Source: an uncultured Rhizobium sp. (lineage in GTDB: Bacteria; Pseudomonadota; Alphaproteobacteria; Rhizobiales; Rhizobiaceae). Taken from it: a stretch of 64,000 bases of DNA. The stretch is from the NCBI GenBank assembly GCA_945952315.1, contig CAMFIE010000008.1, positions 88,769 to 152,768 on the forward strand. Reading direction: 5' to 3'. Made by a program: the position numbers and the translations under genes. The stretch's first letter is position 1. Each line of letters begins with the position of its first letter. Below are positions 18,783 through 28,436 of the stretch, in pieces. Under the pieces are notes generated by a model that saw only the letters and a list, made by a program, of their open reading frames with translations, did no database searches and was not told the origin of the DNA.

Positions 18783-19577
18783 ATGCGCCAATATCTCGAC
18801 CTTCTCTCGCATGTGATGGAGACCGGCAGCGACCGTGGCGACCGCACCGGCACCGGCACCCGCTCCGTTTTCGGCTATCAGATGCGCTTCGATCTCTCGG
18901 AAGGTTTTCCCGTCACCACCACCAAGAAGCTGCATCTGAAATCGATCATCCACGAGCTTCTGTGGTTCCTGATGGGCGAAACCAATATCGCCTATCTGCA
19001 TCAGCATGGTGTGACGATCTGGGACGAGTGGGCCGATGAAAACGGCGATCTCGGCCCGGTTTACGGCTCGCAATGGCGCTCCTGGCCGGCTCCCGATGGC
19101 CGCCATATCGACCAGATTGCCAATCTGGTCGAGGGCATCCGCAAGAATCCGAATTCGCGCCGCCACATCGTGTCTGCCTGGAACCCGGCGGAAGTGGACG
19201 ATATGGCGCTGCCGCCCTGCCACTGCCTGTTCCAGTTCTATGTGACGGATGGCAGGCTGTCCTGCCAGCTTTACCAGCGTTCTGCCGATATTTTCCTCGG
19301 CGTGCCCTTCAACATCGCCTCCTATGCGCTGCTGACCATGATGGTTGCGCAGGTGACGGGGCTGGAGCCCGGCGAGTTCGTCCACACGTTCGGCGATGCC
19401 CATATCTATCACAATCACTTCGAGCAGGCGAAAACCCAGCTTGCGCGCACGCCGAAACCATTGCCGGTGATGCGCATTAATCCTGAGGTGAAGGATATTT
19501 TCTCTTTCCGGTTCGAGGATTTCACGCTGGAAAACTATGTGGCCGATCCGAGCATCAAGGCACCGATTGCGGTGTGA
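18783..19577 (+). CDS. thyA: Thymidylate synthase
   Basis: 264 aa, the exact length of E. coli ThyA. Converts dUMP and methylene-THF to dTMP and DHF. The catalytic cysteine is C146 in [21 protein letters not shown] and [20 protein letters not shown] carry the phosphate- and dUMP-binding residues. AGGGAACC precedes the ATG. It is followed after 53 bp by the folA gene, which regenerates the folate cofactor, so the two form a functional pair. Confidence 0.98.
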   Translation: MRQYLDLLSHVMETGSDRGDRTGTGTRSVFGYQMRFDLSEGFPVTTTKKLHLKSIIHELLWFLMGETNIAYLHQHGVTIWDEWADENGDLGPVYGSQWRSWPAPDGRHIDQIANLVEGIRKNPNSRRHIVSAWNPAEVDDMALPPCHCLFQFYVTDGRLSCQLYQRSADIFLGVPFNIASYALLTMMVAQVTGLEPGEFVHTFGDAHIYHNHFEQAKTQLARTPKPLPVMRINPEVKDIFSFRFEDFTLENYVADPSIKAPIAV

Positions 19578-19630
19578 GGGGCAGGCCTGCACATGCGGCC
19601 ATAATGCCAAGCCGAAGAAGGAGGCCTGCG

Positions 19631-20167
19631 ATGAACAATGCGGATAGCGGCAAGATCGATCTGGTCTTCGTTGTCGCCGTGTCGGAAAACGGCGTTATCG
19701 GGCGGGAAGGGGACATGCCCTGGCAGCTTTCCACCGATCTGAAGCGCTTCAAGGCGCTCACCTTCGGGCGTCCGGTGGTGATGGGCCGCAAGACCTTCCG
19801 TTCGATCGGCAGGGCCTTGCCGGGCCGCGAGAATATCGTGATCACCCGCGATCCGGCTTTTTCCGCCGAGGGCGTGCATGTGGTTGCTTCTGTCGATGCG
19901 GCCCTTGACCTTGCTTCGGAATTTGCCCGTCGCGACGGCATGACCGAGGTGGCGGTGATCGGCGGTGGCGAGATCTATCGCCAGTTGATGGACCGCGTCG
20001 ATATCCTGCATGTCACCCATGTGGAGGCGGTTCTGGAAGGGGATACACGCTTTCCTGAAATCGATCCGTCGATCTGGGAATCGGGGCCGGAAGAACGCAT
20101 TCCGGAAGGCCCGAAGGATACTTATCCCACCCGGTTCATCACCTATCGGCGCCGCAACCTGCCGTGA
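19631..20167 (+). CDS. folA: Dihydrofolate reductase
   Basis: 178 aa. Reduces DHF to THF with NADPH. Motifs are VVAVSENGVIGREGDMPWQLSTDLKRFKALT (substrate and Met20-type loop), VVMGRKTFRSIGRALPGRENIVITRD (cofactor) and VAVIGGGEIYRQLM. The ATG at 19631 follows a strong AGAAGGAGG; codons further upstream are not needed. It is paired with thyA, which makes DHF. Confidence 0.97.
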   Translation: MNNADSGKIDLVFVVAVSENGVIGREGDMPWQLSTDLKRFKALTFGRPVVMGRKTFRSIGRALPGRENIVITRDPAFSAEGVHVVASVDAALDLASEFARRDGMTEVAVIGGGEIYRQLMDRVDILHVTHVEAVLEGDTRFPEIDPSIWESGPEERIPEGPKDTYPTRFITYRRRNLP

Positions 20168-20328
20168 TGCCGGTCAAACTGACGCAGTGCCCCCGAAAAT
20201 TACGGGTTGTGCAAAATGATTTCCCGCTGCGCGTTGAAAGCGGGGGGATGGATACCTATAACCAGATGCAAGCGAAGAGCTGACGGTCCGTCGGCCTTTT
20301 GTCGATAGCAGCTTTTGATGAGGTTTTG

Positions 20329-21450
20329 ATGCCCTGGAGCAATCAGAATGGCGGCGGCGGCCCTTGGGGCGGCGGCGGTGGTGGTGGAAACGACAAGGGC
20401 CCATGGGGTCAGGGTCCCAACCGGCCGCGCGGCGGCAATGGTGGCCCGCCGGATCTGGATGACATCATCCGCCGCGGGCAGGACAAGCTGAAGGACGTGG
20501 TGCCGGGTGGTGTGAATGGCGGTGCCGCCCTTCTCGCACTCGCTGCCGTGGTGGCCTTCTGGCTGATCCAGTGCGTCTACACGGTTCAGCCGGACGAGCG
20601 CGGTGTGGAACTGCGTTTCGGCAAGCCGAAGGACGAGGTTTCCATGCCCGGGCTGCATTTCCACATCTGGCCGCTGGAAAGCGTCGAGGTGGTGAAGATC
20701 ACCGAGCAGCAGCAGAATATCGGTGCCAAGGCCGCCTCCGGCAATTCGACCGGGCTGATGCTGACCGGCGACCAGAATATCGTGAATGTCCAGTTCTCGG
20801 TCCTGTTCACCGTTTCCGATCCGAAGGCGTTCCTGTTCAATCTGGAAGACCCGATCGAGACGCTGCAGCAGGTATCCGAAAGCGCGATGCGTGAAGTGGT
20901 CGGTCGCCGTCCGGCACAGGACATCTTCCGCGACAATCGCCAGCAGATCGCGCAGGAAGTGAAGTCGACGATCCAGACGACGATGGACCGCTACAAGTCC
21001 GGCATTTCCGTAAACGCACTTGCGATCGAGGATGCGGCCCCGCCGCGCGAAGTCTCCAATGCCTTCGATGAAGTGCAGCGCGCCGAGCAGGACGAAAGCC
21101 GTTTCGTGGAACTGGCAAACCAGTATTCCAACCAGCAGCTTGGTCAGGCCCGTGGTCAGGCCGCGCAGAACCGCGAAGAGGCGCTCGCCTACAAGGATCG
21201 CGTGGTGAAGGAAGCCGAAGGTGAAGCCAACCGCTTCAGCTCGGTCTACGAACAATACAAGAAGGCGCCGGAAGTCACCCGTCAGCGTCTTTATATCGAA
21301 ACCATGGAACAGGTGCTGAAGAACTCCAAGCGTGTGGTGGTTGATGGGCAGCAGGGCGTCGTGCCCTACCTGCCGCTGAACGAGATGATCCGTCCGGCAA
21401 CGCCCAAGCCGCAGCCGCCAGCGCAGCAGCAGCAGGGAGTAAGCCCATGA
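20329..21450 (+). CDS. hflK: FtsH protease modulator HflK
   Basis: 373 aa. The N-terminus is Gly/Asn/Trp-rich (MPWSNQNGGGGPWGG), with one membrane segment at about 65-85 (ALLALAAVVAFWLIQCVYTV) and then an SPFH/band 7 domain (VELRFGKPKDEVSMPGLHFHIWPLESVEVV). The tail is a helical region rich in E, A and Q, ending in a Pro/Gln stretch. With HflC it forms a periplasm-facing cage around FtsH in the inner membrane. TGAGG precedes the ATG. The stop overlaps hflC by 4 bp. Confidence 0.96.
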   Translation: MPWSNQNGGGGPWGGGGGGGNDKGPWGQGPNRPRGGNGGPPDLDDIIRRGQDKLKDVVPGGVNGGAALLALAAVVAFWLIQCVYTVQPDERGVELRFGKPKDEVSMPGLHFHIWPLESVEVVKITEQQQNIGAKAASGNSTGLMLTGDQNIVNVQFSVLFTVSDPKAFLFNLEDPIETLQQVSESAMREVVGRRPAQDIFRDNRQQIAQEVKSTIQTTMDRYKSGISVNALAIEDAAPPREVSNAFDEVQRAEQDESRFVELANQYSNQQLGQARGQAAQNREEALAYKDRVVKEAEGEANRFSSVYEQYKKAPEVTRQRLYIETMEQVLKNSKRVVVDGQQGVVPYLPLNEMIRPATPKPQPPAQQQQGVSP

Positions 21451-22364
21451 ACAACAACCGTTTTGCCCTGTTGCTGGGCGGTATTGCCGCCGCAGCCATC
21501 GTCGCCTATTCCTCGCTTTTCGTGGTGAATGCCCGTGAGCAGGCGCTGGTACTCCGCTTCGGCCAGATCCGCGACGTGAAGAAAGAGCCGGGTCTCTACT
21601 TCAAGCTTCCCTTCGCATTCATGGATGCCGACCGGGTGCAATATATCCCGATGCAGGCCCTGCGCTTTGACCTCGACAATATCCGCGTGCAGGTCAAGGG
21701 CGGCAAGTTCTACGAGGTGGATGCCTTCGTGGTATACCGCGTGGCGGATGCCCAGCGTTTCCGCGAAACCGTGTCTGCGGATCGTGAAGCAGCCGAATCG
21801 CGGCTTCGCACCCGCCTCGATGCGTCCTTGCGCCGGGTTTACGGTCTGAGGGACTTCGATGCGGCTCTGTCTGAATCGCGTCAGTCGATGATGGCGGAAG
21901 TGAAGAACGACCTGCTGCAGGATGCCCAGTCGCTCGGGATCACCGTCGATGACGTGCGTATCCGTCGCACGGACCTGACGCAGGAAGTCTCGCAGCAGAC
22001 CTTCGACCGCATGACGGCCGAGCGTCTTGCTGAAGCCGAGCTGATCCGTGCCCGAGGCAAGGAAGAAGGCCAGCGCCGCCGCGCAAAGGCGGATCGTCAG
22101 GTGGTCGAGCTGATCGCGGATTCGCAGAAGGACGCCGAAATCCTGCGCGGTGAAGGCGATGCCGAGCGCAACCGGATCTTCGGTGAGGCCTATGGCAAGG
22201 ACCCGGAATTCTTCGAATTCTACCGTTCCATGCGCGCCTACGCGACCGCAATGGGTGCCGATGGCACGACCATGGTGATCACGCCGAATTCGGAATTCTT
22301 CCGCTATTTCAACAATTCGGCCGGTGGCGGGGCCAAGGCAACGCCCGTCGCGCCTGCACAGTAA
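21447..22364 (+). CDS. hflC: FtsH protease modulator HflC
   Basis: 305 aa. One N-terminal membrane anchor (about residues 8-28) precedes an SPFH domain (QALVLRFGQIRDVKKEPGLYFKLPF, VDAFVVYRVADAQRF). The conserved tail FGEAYGKDPEFFEFYRSMRAYATAM closes the family signature. It partners HflK and is translationally coupled to it (ATGA). A terminator follows 20 bp after the stop. Confidence 0.97.
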   Translation: MNNNRFALLLGGIAAAAIVAYSSLFVVNAREQALVLRFGQIRDVKKEPGLYFKLPFAFMDADRVQYIPMQALRFDLDNIRVQVKGGKFYEVDAFVVYRVADAQRFRETVSADREAAESRLRTRLDASLRRVYGLRDFDAALSESRQSMMAEVKNDLLQDAQSLGITVDDVRIRRTDLTQEVSQQTFDRMTAERLAEAELIRARGKEEGQRRRAKADRQVVELIADSQKDAEILRGEGDAERNRIFGEAYGKDPEFFEFYRSMRAYATAMGADGTTMVITPNSEFFRYFNNSAGGGAKATPVAPAQ

Positions 22365-22385
22365 GCGCGGATTCATCATCCCCTG

Positions 22386-22422
22386 AAAGGGCGTGGACGG
22401 GAAGCCGCTCCGCGCCCTTTTC
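22386..22422 (+). terminator. Rho-independent terminator after hflKC
   Basis: AAAGGGCG ... CGCGCCC with inner GGA/TCC pairing, followed by TTTTCCTG. It closes the hflK-hflC operon ahead of the Do protease gene. Confidence 0.7.
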
Positions 22423-22555
22423 CTGTTCGATACGCCACGAAATCTTCAAGGATTTCGGTGAAAGACGGTTGCGGGCATCGGCACCGCTGCTATGGTCCGG
22501 ACACTGACGGATGCGGGGCTGCCCGCAGCCTTCCGAGAGCGAGGTTTGCAAGAGC

Positions 22556-24109
22556 ATGACGGCAAGACGGCACGATTTCCTGTTGCGGCTGGCGCTGAAA
22601 GCATCAGCCTTGCTGCTTGCCACATGGCCACTTGCCCTTGCGGCCTTCCCGGCACAGGCAGGCCAGTCGCTGGCGGCGATGCAGGCCGGGCCTGCCTCCG
22701 TTGCCGATCTGGCCGAGGGCCTGCTCGATGCGGTGGTGAATATCTCGATCTCGCAGAATGTGAAGGATGACGAAGGCTCGCCCGTGCCGCAGGTGCAGGA
22801 TGGCTCGCCGTTTCAGGACCTGTTCGACGATTATTACAAGGGCGATGGCAAGGATGGTGGAAACAGCCACACGGTAACCTCGCTCGGCTCCGGCTTCGTG
22901 ATCGATCCGGCGGGCTTCATCGTCACGAACAATCACGTGATCGAGGGCGCCGATGACATCGAGGTCATTTTCGCCAAGGGCAACAAGCTGAAGGCCAAGC
23001 TGATCGGCACCGATCCGAAAACCGACCTCTCGCTGCTGAAGGTGGAATCGAAGGTGCCGCTGAAATCGGTGAAATTCGGTGATTCCGCCAGGATGCGGAT
23101 CGGCGACTGGGTGATGGCCATCGGCAACCCGTTCGGCCTTGGCGGTTCGGTGACCGTCGGCATCATTTCCGCGCGCGGGCGCAATATCAATGCCGGGCCC
23201 TATGACAATTTCATCCAGACGGATGCGGCGATCAACAAGGGCAATTCCGGCGGTCCGCTGTTCAACATGCAGGGTGAGGTGATCGGCATCAATACCGCGA
23301 TCATTTCGCCAAGCGGCGGCTCGATCGGCATCGGCTTTTCCGTGCCGTCGGAAATCGCGGTCAATGTGGTCGACCAGCTGAAGCAGTTCGGGGAGACCCG
23401 GCGCGGCTGGCTCGGCGTGCGCGTGCAGCCGGTGACGGACGATATCGCCGAAAGCCTCGGCATGGATGGCGCGCGCGGGGCGCTCGTTTCCGGCCTCGTC
23501 AAGGGCGGGCCGGTGGAAAACGGGCCGATAAAGACCGGCGACGTGATTGTCAGCTTCGACGGCAAGCCGATTGGCGAAATGCGTGACCTGCTGCGCATCG
23601 TGGCGGAAAGCCCGATGGACAAGCAGGTTGAGGTCGGGGTGATCCGCGATGGCAAGCCGCTGACGCTTTCGGTCAAGCTCGGCCGCCTTGAGGATCAACC
23701 CGATCAGCCGGTGACCGCCGATCCGCAATCCAAGCTTGATGGTGGTGACGAACCGGCGCAGCCGGACGCGAATTCCGCGCCGAAGCCGGATGATCCGGCA
23801 GGCAATGCGACGGTGGATGTGCTCGGCATGACCTTGTCCACGCTCGATGAAAAGATGCGGTCCGACTATGGCATCGACAAGGATGTGAAGGGTGCGCTGA
23901 TCACCGCGATTGCCGATGGCTCACCGGCTCTCTCCAAGGGACTGGAAGAGGGCGATGTCATCATCGAGGTCGCGCAGAGTGCCGTCAGCGATGGAAAAGC
24001 CGTGGCGGACAAGATTGCCGAGCTGAAACAGCAGGGCAGGCGCAACGCGCTGATGCTGGTCGCCTCGCCAAATGGCGATCTTCGAACGGTTGCCCTGTCG
24101 CTCGAATAG
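22556..24109 (+). CDS. Periplasmic serine endoprotease, Do/DegP family
   Basis: 517 aa. Signal peptide about 1-36 (cut after AQA). The trypsin-like triad is H127 (TNNHVIEG), D157 (TDLSLLKV) and S231 (NKGNSGGPLFN). Two PDZ domains follow (about 275-385 and 420-515), separated by an Asp/Pro linker. It degrades or refolds damaged envelope proteins. The ATG at 22556 starts the signal peptide. The position after hflKC is common in rhizobia. DegP, DegQ and MucD cannot be separated by sequence alone. Confidence 0.95.
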   Translation: MTARRHDFLLRLALKASALLLATWPLALAAFPAQAGQSLAAMQAGPASVADLAEGLLDAVVNISISQNVKDDEGSPVPQVQDGSPFQDLFDDYYKGDGKDGGNSHTVTSLGSGFVIDPAGFIVTNNHVIEGADDIEVIFAKGNKLKAKLIGTDPKTDLSLLKVESKVPLKSVKFGDSARMRIGDWVMAIGNPFGLGGSVTVGIISARGRNINAGPYDNFIQTDAAINKGNSGGPLFNMQGEVIGINTAIISPSGGSIGIGFSVPSEIAVNVVDQLKQFGETRRGWLGVRVQPVTDDIAESLGMDGARGALVSGLVKGGPVENGPIKTGDVIVSFDGKPIGEMRDLLRIVAESPMDKQVEVGVIRDGKPLTLSVKLGRLEDQPDQPVTADPQSKLDGGDEPAQPDANSAPKPDDPAGNATVDVLGMTLSTLDEKMRSDYGIDKDVKGALITAIADGSPALSKGLEEGDVIIEVAQSAVSDGKAVADKIAELKQQGRRNALMLVASPNGDLRTVALSLE

Positions 24110-24117
24110 AGCGATCT

Positions 24118-25005
24118 TTACGCCACGAAATCGTGGCGGCGATAGCCTTGCATATAGAGCAGGGCCGTGAGGTCCCCGTGATCGATGCGGATGCGGGCCT
24201 GCGCGGCGACCGAAGGCTTGGCGTGCAGCGCGACGCCCGAACCGGCCAGCTGGATCATCGCAAGATCATTGGCGCCATCGCCGACGGCAATCGCATCGGC
24301 GGTCGTGATCCCGAGCCTGCCGGTGAGCTGCAGCAGCGCCTGCGCTTTCGCTTCCTTGCCGAGGATCGTTTCTGAAACTTCGCCCAGCAGTTTGCCATTT
24401 TCATGCAGAAGCGCGTTGGCGCGATGCTCGTCAAAGCCGATCATGGCGGCGACGGGGCCGGTGAACAGGGTGAAGCCGCCGGAAACCAGCGCCGCATAGC
24501 CGCCCTTGGCCTGCATCGTCTTCACCAGTTCCCGTCCGCCGGGGGTGAGGGTGATGCGGGTGCGGATCACCTCGTCCACGACCGAAACGGGAAGCCCCTT
24601 CAGCAGCGCCACGCGCTCGCGCAGTGCCGGTTCAAAGGCGATCTCGCCATTCATGGCGCGGGCGGTGATCTTCGACACTTCGTCCTTGAGGCCCACTTCC
24701 GCTGCCAACTCGTCGATGCATTCCTGGCCGATCATGGTCGAATCCATGTCCGCGATCAGAAGCGTCTTGCGGCGGGTTTCTGCCTCCTGAATGACGATAT
24801 CGACCGGCAGGTCGGCCAAAAGACGGGCAAGCGTCCCATGCGCCTCGGCCCGGTCGCTGCCGTCCGTCAGCGGAATATCGCAGGCGATGCCATCGGCCAG
24901 CCAATAGAGGTTTGCGGCACCGATTGCCCGCGCGGCCTTTTCCCCGAGAGAAGGAGAGAGTACAGGGTTGAGCGGATTGGCAATCAGCGTGGCGACCAAG
25001 GCCAT
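24118..25005 (-). CDS. serB: Phosphoserine phosphatase
   Basis: 295 aa. Last step of serine synthesis. HAD signature IADMDST has nucleophile D86 and acid D88; VSGGFTLF carries motif II Ser, and VGDGANDLAM is motif IV. An N-terminal ACT-like region of about 75 residues precedes the HAD core, as in proteobacterial SerB. Open codons run far upstream, but homology begins at the ATG at 25005, which is 18 bp from the divergent miaA start. Confidence 0.96.
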   Translation of the reverse strand: MALVATLIANPLNPVLSPSLGEKAARAIGAANLYWLADGIACDIPLTDGSDRAEAHGTLARLLADLPVDIVIQEAETRRKTLLIADMDSTMIGQECIDELAAEVGLKDEVSKITARAMNGEIAFEPALRERVALLKGLPVSVVDEVIRTRITLTPGGRELVKTMQAKGGYAALVSGGFTLFTGPVAAMIGFDEHRANALLHENGKLLGEVSETILGKEAKAQALLQLTGRLGITTADAIAVGDGANDLAMIQLAGSGVALHAKPSVAAQARIRIDHGDLTALLYMQGYRRHDFVA

Positions 25006-25023
25006 GGCAGGAACCCTTTGCAG

Positions 25024-25905
25024 ATGACAGAAGACGCGATCCTGATAACCGGGCCGACCGCCAGCGGCAAGTCTGCTCTCGCAATCAAATGGGCGCGCGA
25101 GACGAAGGGTGTGGTCATCAATGCCGACAGCATGCAGGTCTACGATACGCTGCGCATCCTCACTGCCCGGCCTTCGGATGAGGATATGCAGGGCATTCCC
25201 CATCACCTCTATGGCCATGTGCCAGCCGATACTGCCTATTCCACCGGTCTGTGGCTGAAGGACATATCCGCGCTTCTTAAGCAGCTGAAACGGGACGGCG
25301 TGATGCCGGTGATCGTCGGTGGCACGGGGCTTTATTTCCGCGCCTTGACGGAGGGTCTCTCCGACATGCCGGAGGTGCCGGACGATCTCCGCCAGAGCTT
25401 GCGGGCGCGGATGGCGGAGGAAGGCAGTGCTGCGCTCCATGCCGAATTGCAGCACGTTGATCCGGAAACCGCCGCGCGGCTTCAGCCCGGAGATGGCCAG
25501 CGCATCCTGCGCGCGCTTGAAATCCATGCCGTATCGGGAAAGCCGCTGTCCAGCTTCCAGAACCGGCCGGGCAGGGGTGTGCTGCGCGCGGACGCCTGCC
25601 GGAAAATTGTCGTGCTGCCGGATCGCACGAAGCTTGCCGAGCGGATCGACCGCCGCTTCCGCGAGATGCTGGAAACCGGGGCAATCGAAGAGGCAAAGAC
25701 GCTGCTTTCGCGCCATCTTTCGCCGCAACTGCCGGTGATGAAGGCGATTGGCGTGCCGGAAATCGCAAGCCTGCTCGCAGGCGACATGACCATGGCAGAA
25801 GTGATCGAACGCGGTTCGGCTGCCACGCGGCAATATGCCAAGCGGCAGATGACCTGGTTTCGCAACCAGATGGACGAGAGCTGGGAGCGGATCAATCCCG
25901 CCTGA
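25024..25905 (+). CDS. miaA: tRNA dimethylallyltransferase
   Basis: 293 aa. Adds the isopentenyl group to A37 of tRNAs reading UNN codons. The P-loop GPTASGKS is at 10-17, followed by VINADSMQVYDTLRILTARPS, VGGTGLYFRAL and the C-terminal RQYAKRQMTWFRNQ. The start is set by the position of the P-loop; it lies head to head with serB. Its last 14 bp overlap the convergent ATPase gene. Confidence 0.96.
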   Translation: MTEDAILITGPTASGKSALAIKWARETKGVVINADSMQVYDTLRILTARPSDEDMQGIPHHLYGHVPADTAYSTGLWLKDISALLKQLKRDGVMPVIVGGTGLYFRALTEGLSDMPEVPDDLRQSLRARMAEEGSAALHAELQHVDPETAARLQPGDGQRILRALEIHAVSGKPLSSFQNRPGRGVLRADACRKIVVLPDRTKLAERIDRRFREMLETGAIEEAKTLLSRHLSPQLPVMKAIGVPEIASLLAGDMTMAEVIERGSAATRQYAKRQMTWFRNQMDESWERINPA

Positions 25906-28033
25906 GACTGCTTAGCGGTTTGCGCAGGATGCTTTCGCGCAGCGATACGCGGTCTGCGCTTCGGGATTCTCCACCGTGGTCATGACCACCGGACGGCGCG
26001 GCATAGCGCAGCGGCGGCGGTTCCTGATGGTCGGCAAAAACCGGCGGTGAACGGAACACGTTCGGCTGGCCGAAACCCGGGCGCGCCTGTTCCGGACCCG
26101 GCTCCCGCGTCGGATCCGTCGTGCGCCGGAGGACGGAAGGTCGTGGCTGCTGCTGTTGCTGAGGGTCAGTGCGGCCCATGCCCGGATTTGGCAACATGTC
26201 GGCGCGGTAAGGCTCGTTCTCGGCTCCGGCGGTCGCCCAGCTGAAGCCCGCATTCTCGAGATGATTGTGCGGCTGGAACCCGTCGAATTCCTGACCGTCC
26301 TCAAAACCGTCTTCCGCAGACGTAGCCCCGCCGTTCTGGAAGGCCTTGAGGCCGTTGGAATCGATGGGCGAGACGGCGCGCATGCGCGCGACCACCAGCC
26401 GGAGATCGACATTGTCCGGCGTATCGTCGGCCTTGTAGCTCTCGATATTGCCGTTCGCCTTCGGCAGATAGGCGAGAGGTACGCGCTCGAAACGCATGCG
26501 CATCGGCACGGCGATGGCTTCCCCGAAGGCAATTGCCTCGCCATTGCCGATCGAGGCGATGAAATTCGTCACCGAAGCGGTGGAATTCGGGATGGCGGCG
26601 CGGATGATGTCCTTGTCCTTTTCATTGGCAAGGCGCATCGCAAAAAGCGTCGAGCACTGGGACAGGATCGTCTGGTCAAGTTCGCCCGGACGCTGGGTGA
26701 TGATGCCGAGCGAGACACCGTATTTACGGCCTTCCTTGGCAATACGGGCAATGGCCTGACGGGTCGGGATGAAGCCGAGATTGGGATCGGCGGGCACGTA
26801 ACGGTGCGCCTCTTCGCAGACCACCAGCATGTGAATGCCGCCGTCGCTCCACAGCGCGATTTCAAAGGCCATGCGGCACAGCACCGAGGCGACCGAATTC
26901 ACCACCTCGGATGGAATGCCGGAAAGCTGGAAGGTGCTGATCGGCCTACCATGTCCCGGCACGCGGAAGATATGGGCAATCGTCTCGGTGATCGTGTCGG
27001 TGATCGTGTTGTTCGAGAACATGAAATGGTAGCGCGGATCATTGATCGCGGCGATGACGCGCATCTTCAGCGACCGCAGAACCGGCTTTTCCGAACGCCC
27101 TTCAAGGCGGCCGATACGTTCATCGATGGCGGCGAGCAGGTCGGCCATGCGGTAGGGCACCGGCGTATCCGCCGTGATCGAGCTTTTCTCGTTCTGCCGG
27201 CGCATCAGGCCGTTGTCGGTGTTCCCCTTGAAGCTCTTCTTGGCCTCGGGAATGACGTCGCGCAGGATATCGAGCTCTTCCGGGACGGCGGGACGGCCGC
27301 GGAACACCACTTCTGCAAATTCTTCCAGCCGCATCAGCCAGAAGGGCAGGTCGAGCGTATCGGTATCGATCACCACCGCATCATCCGGGAAGGCGGCAGC
27401 AAATTCATTGTGCGGATCAAGGATCAGCACGCGCAGCTTCGGATCGGACTTGATTGCCTTGTGCAGCAGAAGCGAAATGGCCGTGGACTTGCCGACGCCG
27501 GTTGAACCCACCACCGCGAAATGCTTGGACAGCATAGACGGGATGTGAATGGTCGCGTCGACACTTTCATCCTGCGAGACGCTGCCGATACGCACATTTT
27601 CCGTCTTGTTGCTGGCATAGATGCATTCGAGGTCCGAACCGCGGATGCGATGGGCGACCGAACCAAGATAGGGATAGCAGGAAATGCCGGTCGAGAAATC
27701 TTCCGTGCCGTCCTCATGCACGCGCACTTCGCCCAGAAGCTCCACATCCACGAAGAAATGATTGTCGCCGCGCTCTGCCCAATGCTGCTCTTCCATCTGC
27801 ATGGAATAGCACATGGCGACCACACGATTGCGCCCGACACTGATGGAAATGAGCCGTCCGACCGACCAGAGTTCGGTCAGATTTGTGGCGCCATGTTCGA
27901 CAATGGCTGAGATCGTTGCCCGCGAGCCATTGCACGAGACGACACGGCCCAGGAACCGATTGCCAGGTTTTTGAACGTCTCTGCGGTCATCATCCTGCAT
28001 ATGGGTCGCTTCTGAACTCGACGTCATCGGCAT
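25892..28033 (-). CDS. HerA/DUF87-type hexameric ATPase
   Basis: 713 aa. An N-terminal HAS-barrel region (about 20-160) precedes a RecA-like ATPase with Walker A VVGSTGVGKSTA and downstream LILDPHNEF, VVCEEAHRYVP (Walker B and catalytic Glu), SLGIITQRPGELDQTILSQC (sensor) and arginine-finger regions. The C-terminal 150 residues are Pro/Gln-rich and probably disordered. HerA proteins translocate DNA, often with a NurA nuclease; no NurA is adjacent. This long version is conserved in Rhizobiales. The ATG at 28033 is chosen with 28027 as an alternative. Confidence 0.85.
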   Translation of the reverse strand: MPMTSSSEATHMQDDDRRDVQKPGNRFLGRVVSCNGSRATISAIVEHGATNLTELWSVGRLISISVGRNRVVAMCYSMQMEEQHWAERGDNHFFVDVELLGEVRVHEDGTEDFSTGISCYPYLGSVAHRIRGSDLECIYASNKTENVRIGSVSQDESVDATIHIPSMLSKHFAVVGSTGVGKSTAISLLLHKAIKSDPKLRVLILDPHNEFAAAFPDDAVVIDTDTLDLPFWLMRLEEFAEVVFRGRPAVPEELDILRDVIPEAKKSFKGNTDNGLMRRQNEKSSITADTPVPYRMADLLAAIDERIGRLEGRSEKPVLRSLKMRVIAAINDPRYHFMFSNNTITDTITETIAHIFRVPGHGRPISTFQLSGIPSEVVNSVASVLCRMAFEIALWSDGGIHMLVVCEEAHRYVPADPNLGFIPTRQAIARIAKEGRKYGVSLGIITQRPGELDQTILSQCSTLFAMRLANEKDKDIIRAAIPNSTASVTNFIASIGNGEAIAFGEAIAVPMRMRFERVPLAYLPKANGNIESYKADDTPDNVDLRLVVARMRAVSPIDSNGLKAFQNGGATSAEDGFEDGQEFDGFQPHNHLENAGFSWATAGAENEPYRADMLPNPGMGRTDPQQQQQPRPSVLRRTTDPTREPGPEQARPGFGQPNVFRSPPVFADHQEPPPLRYAAPSGGHDHGGESRSADRVSLRESILRKPLSSLRRD

Positions 28034-28211
28034 TCTACTCACCCTGTCATGGGACAACGAAAGATCCCGGCAGCCAGCCGGATCTTGCGCGGGATACACC
28101 CGTTTGAAACGTCAAGTTTAGGCCAGTAGCATTAACAAGAGGTGTAGGTGGAATTAATCATAATCCATTACGGCTCGCGGACAGGCACTCCGGATAATCC
28201 GCATCGGCTTG

Positions 28212-28240
28212 TTGACTGGGGGCAGATTTGTGTCTAACAC
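28212..28240 (+). promoter_or_regulatory. Sigma-70 promoter of the ilvBH attenuator
   Basis: TTGACT at 28212-28217, a 17-bp spacer, TAACAC at 28235-28240. Transcription would start near 28247, two bases before the leader peptide ATG. Confidence 0.7.
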
Positions 28241-28248
28241 TTCCGCCC

Positions 28249-28305
28249 ATGAAAAATTTTGCACTTCTTATTGTGGTGGGACCGCGCATGGGCAGGATGG
28301 TGTAA
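28249..28305 (+). CDS. ilv leader peptide (attenuator control peptide)
   Basis: 18 codons: MKNFALLIVVGPRMGRMV and TAA. The block Leu-Leu-Ile-Val-Val gives ribosome stalling when any branched-chain amino acid is scarce, the logic of ilvL in enteric bacteria. No Shine-Dalgarno sequence is visible, and the predicted transcript begins almost at the ATG, so translation would be leaderless. Downstream sequence can form alternative hairpins and ends in a terminator. Confidence 0.9.
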   Translation: MKNFALLIVVGPRMGRMV

Positions 28306-28363
28306 CCATCCGGCATTTGCCACCCATGCGCGAAACGACAGGCTCCTAAAGGAGCCTTTTTTT
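28286..28363 (+). promoter_or_regulatory. Transcription attenuator of ilvBH
   Basis: Alternative structures: outer GCGCATGGG with CCCATGCGC, inner GGATGGT with ACCATCC, and the terminator GGCTCC-TAAA-GGAGCC followed by T7 at 28341-28363. The leader stop codon lies between the inner arms. Stalling in the LLIVV codons would free downstream sequence to prevent termination; the exact antiterminator partner is not certain. Confidence 0.85.
28341..28363 (+). terminator. Attenuator terminator
   Basis: Perfect 6-bp stem GGCTCC/GGAGCC, TAAA loop and seven T. It ends the roughly 115-nt leader RNA 74 bp before ilvB. Confidence 0.9.
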
Positions 28364-28436
28364 ATGTCCCAATTCAGGCTATTAGGCCATCAACCTCCGG
28401 GATGCGAACCCGGCACATCAAAAAGCGGAACCAGGC

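Noticed and set aside
24403..25023. Long N-terminal extension of miaA
   Set aside because: It runs antisense through serB and is unlike any MiaA; the P-loop position sets the start at 25024.
25006..25833. Long N-terminal extension of serB
   Set aside because: It is antisense to miaA and not homologous to SerB; the start is at 25005.
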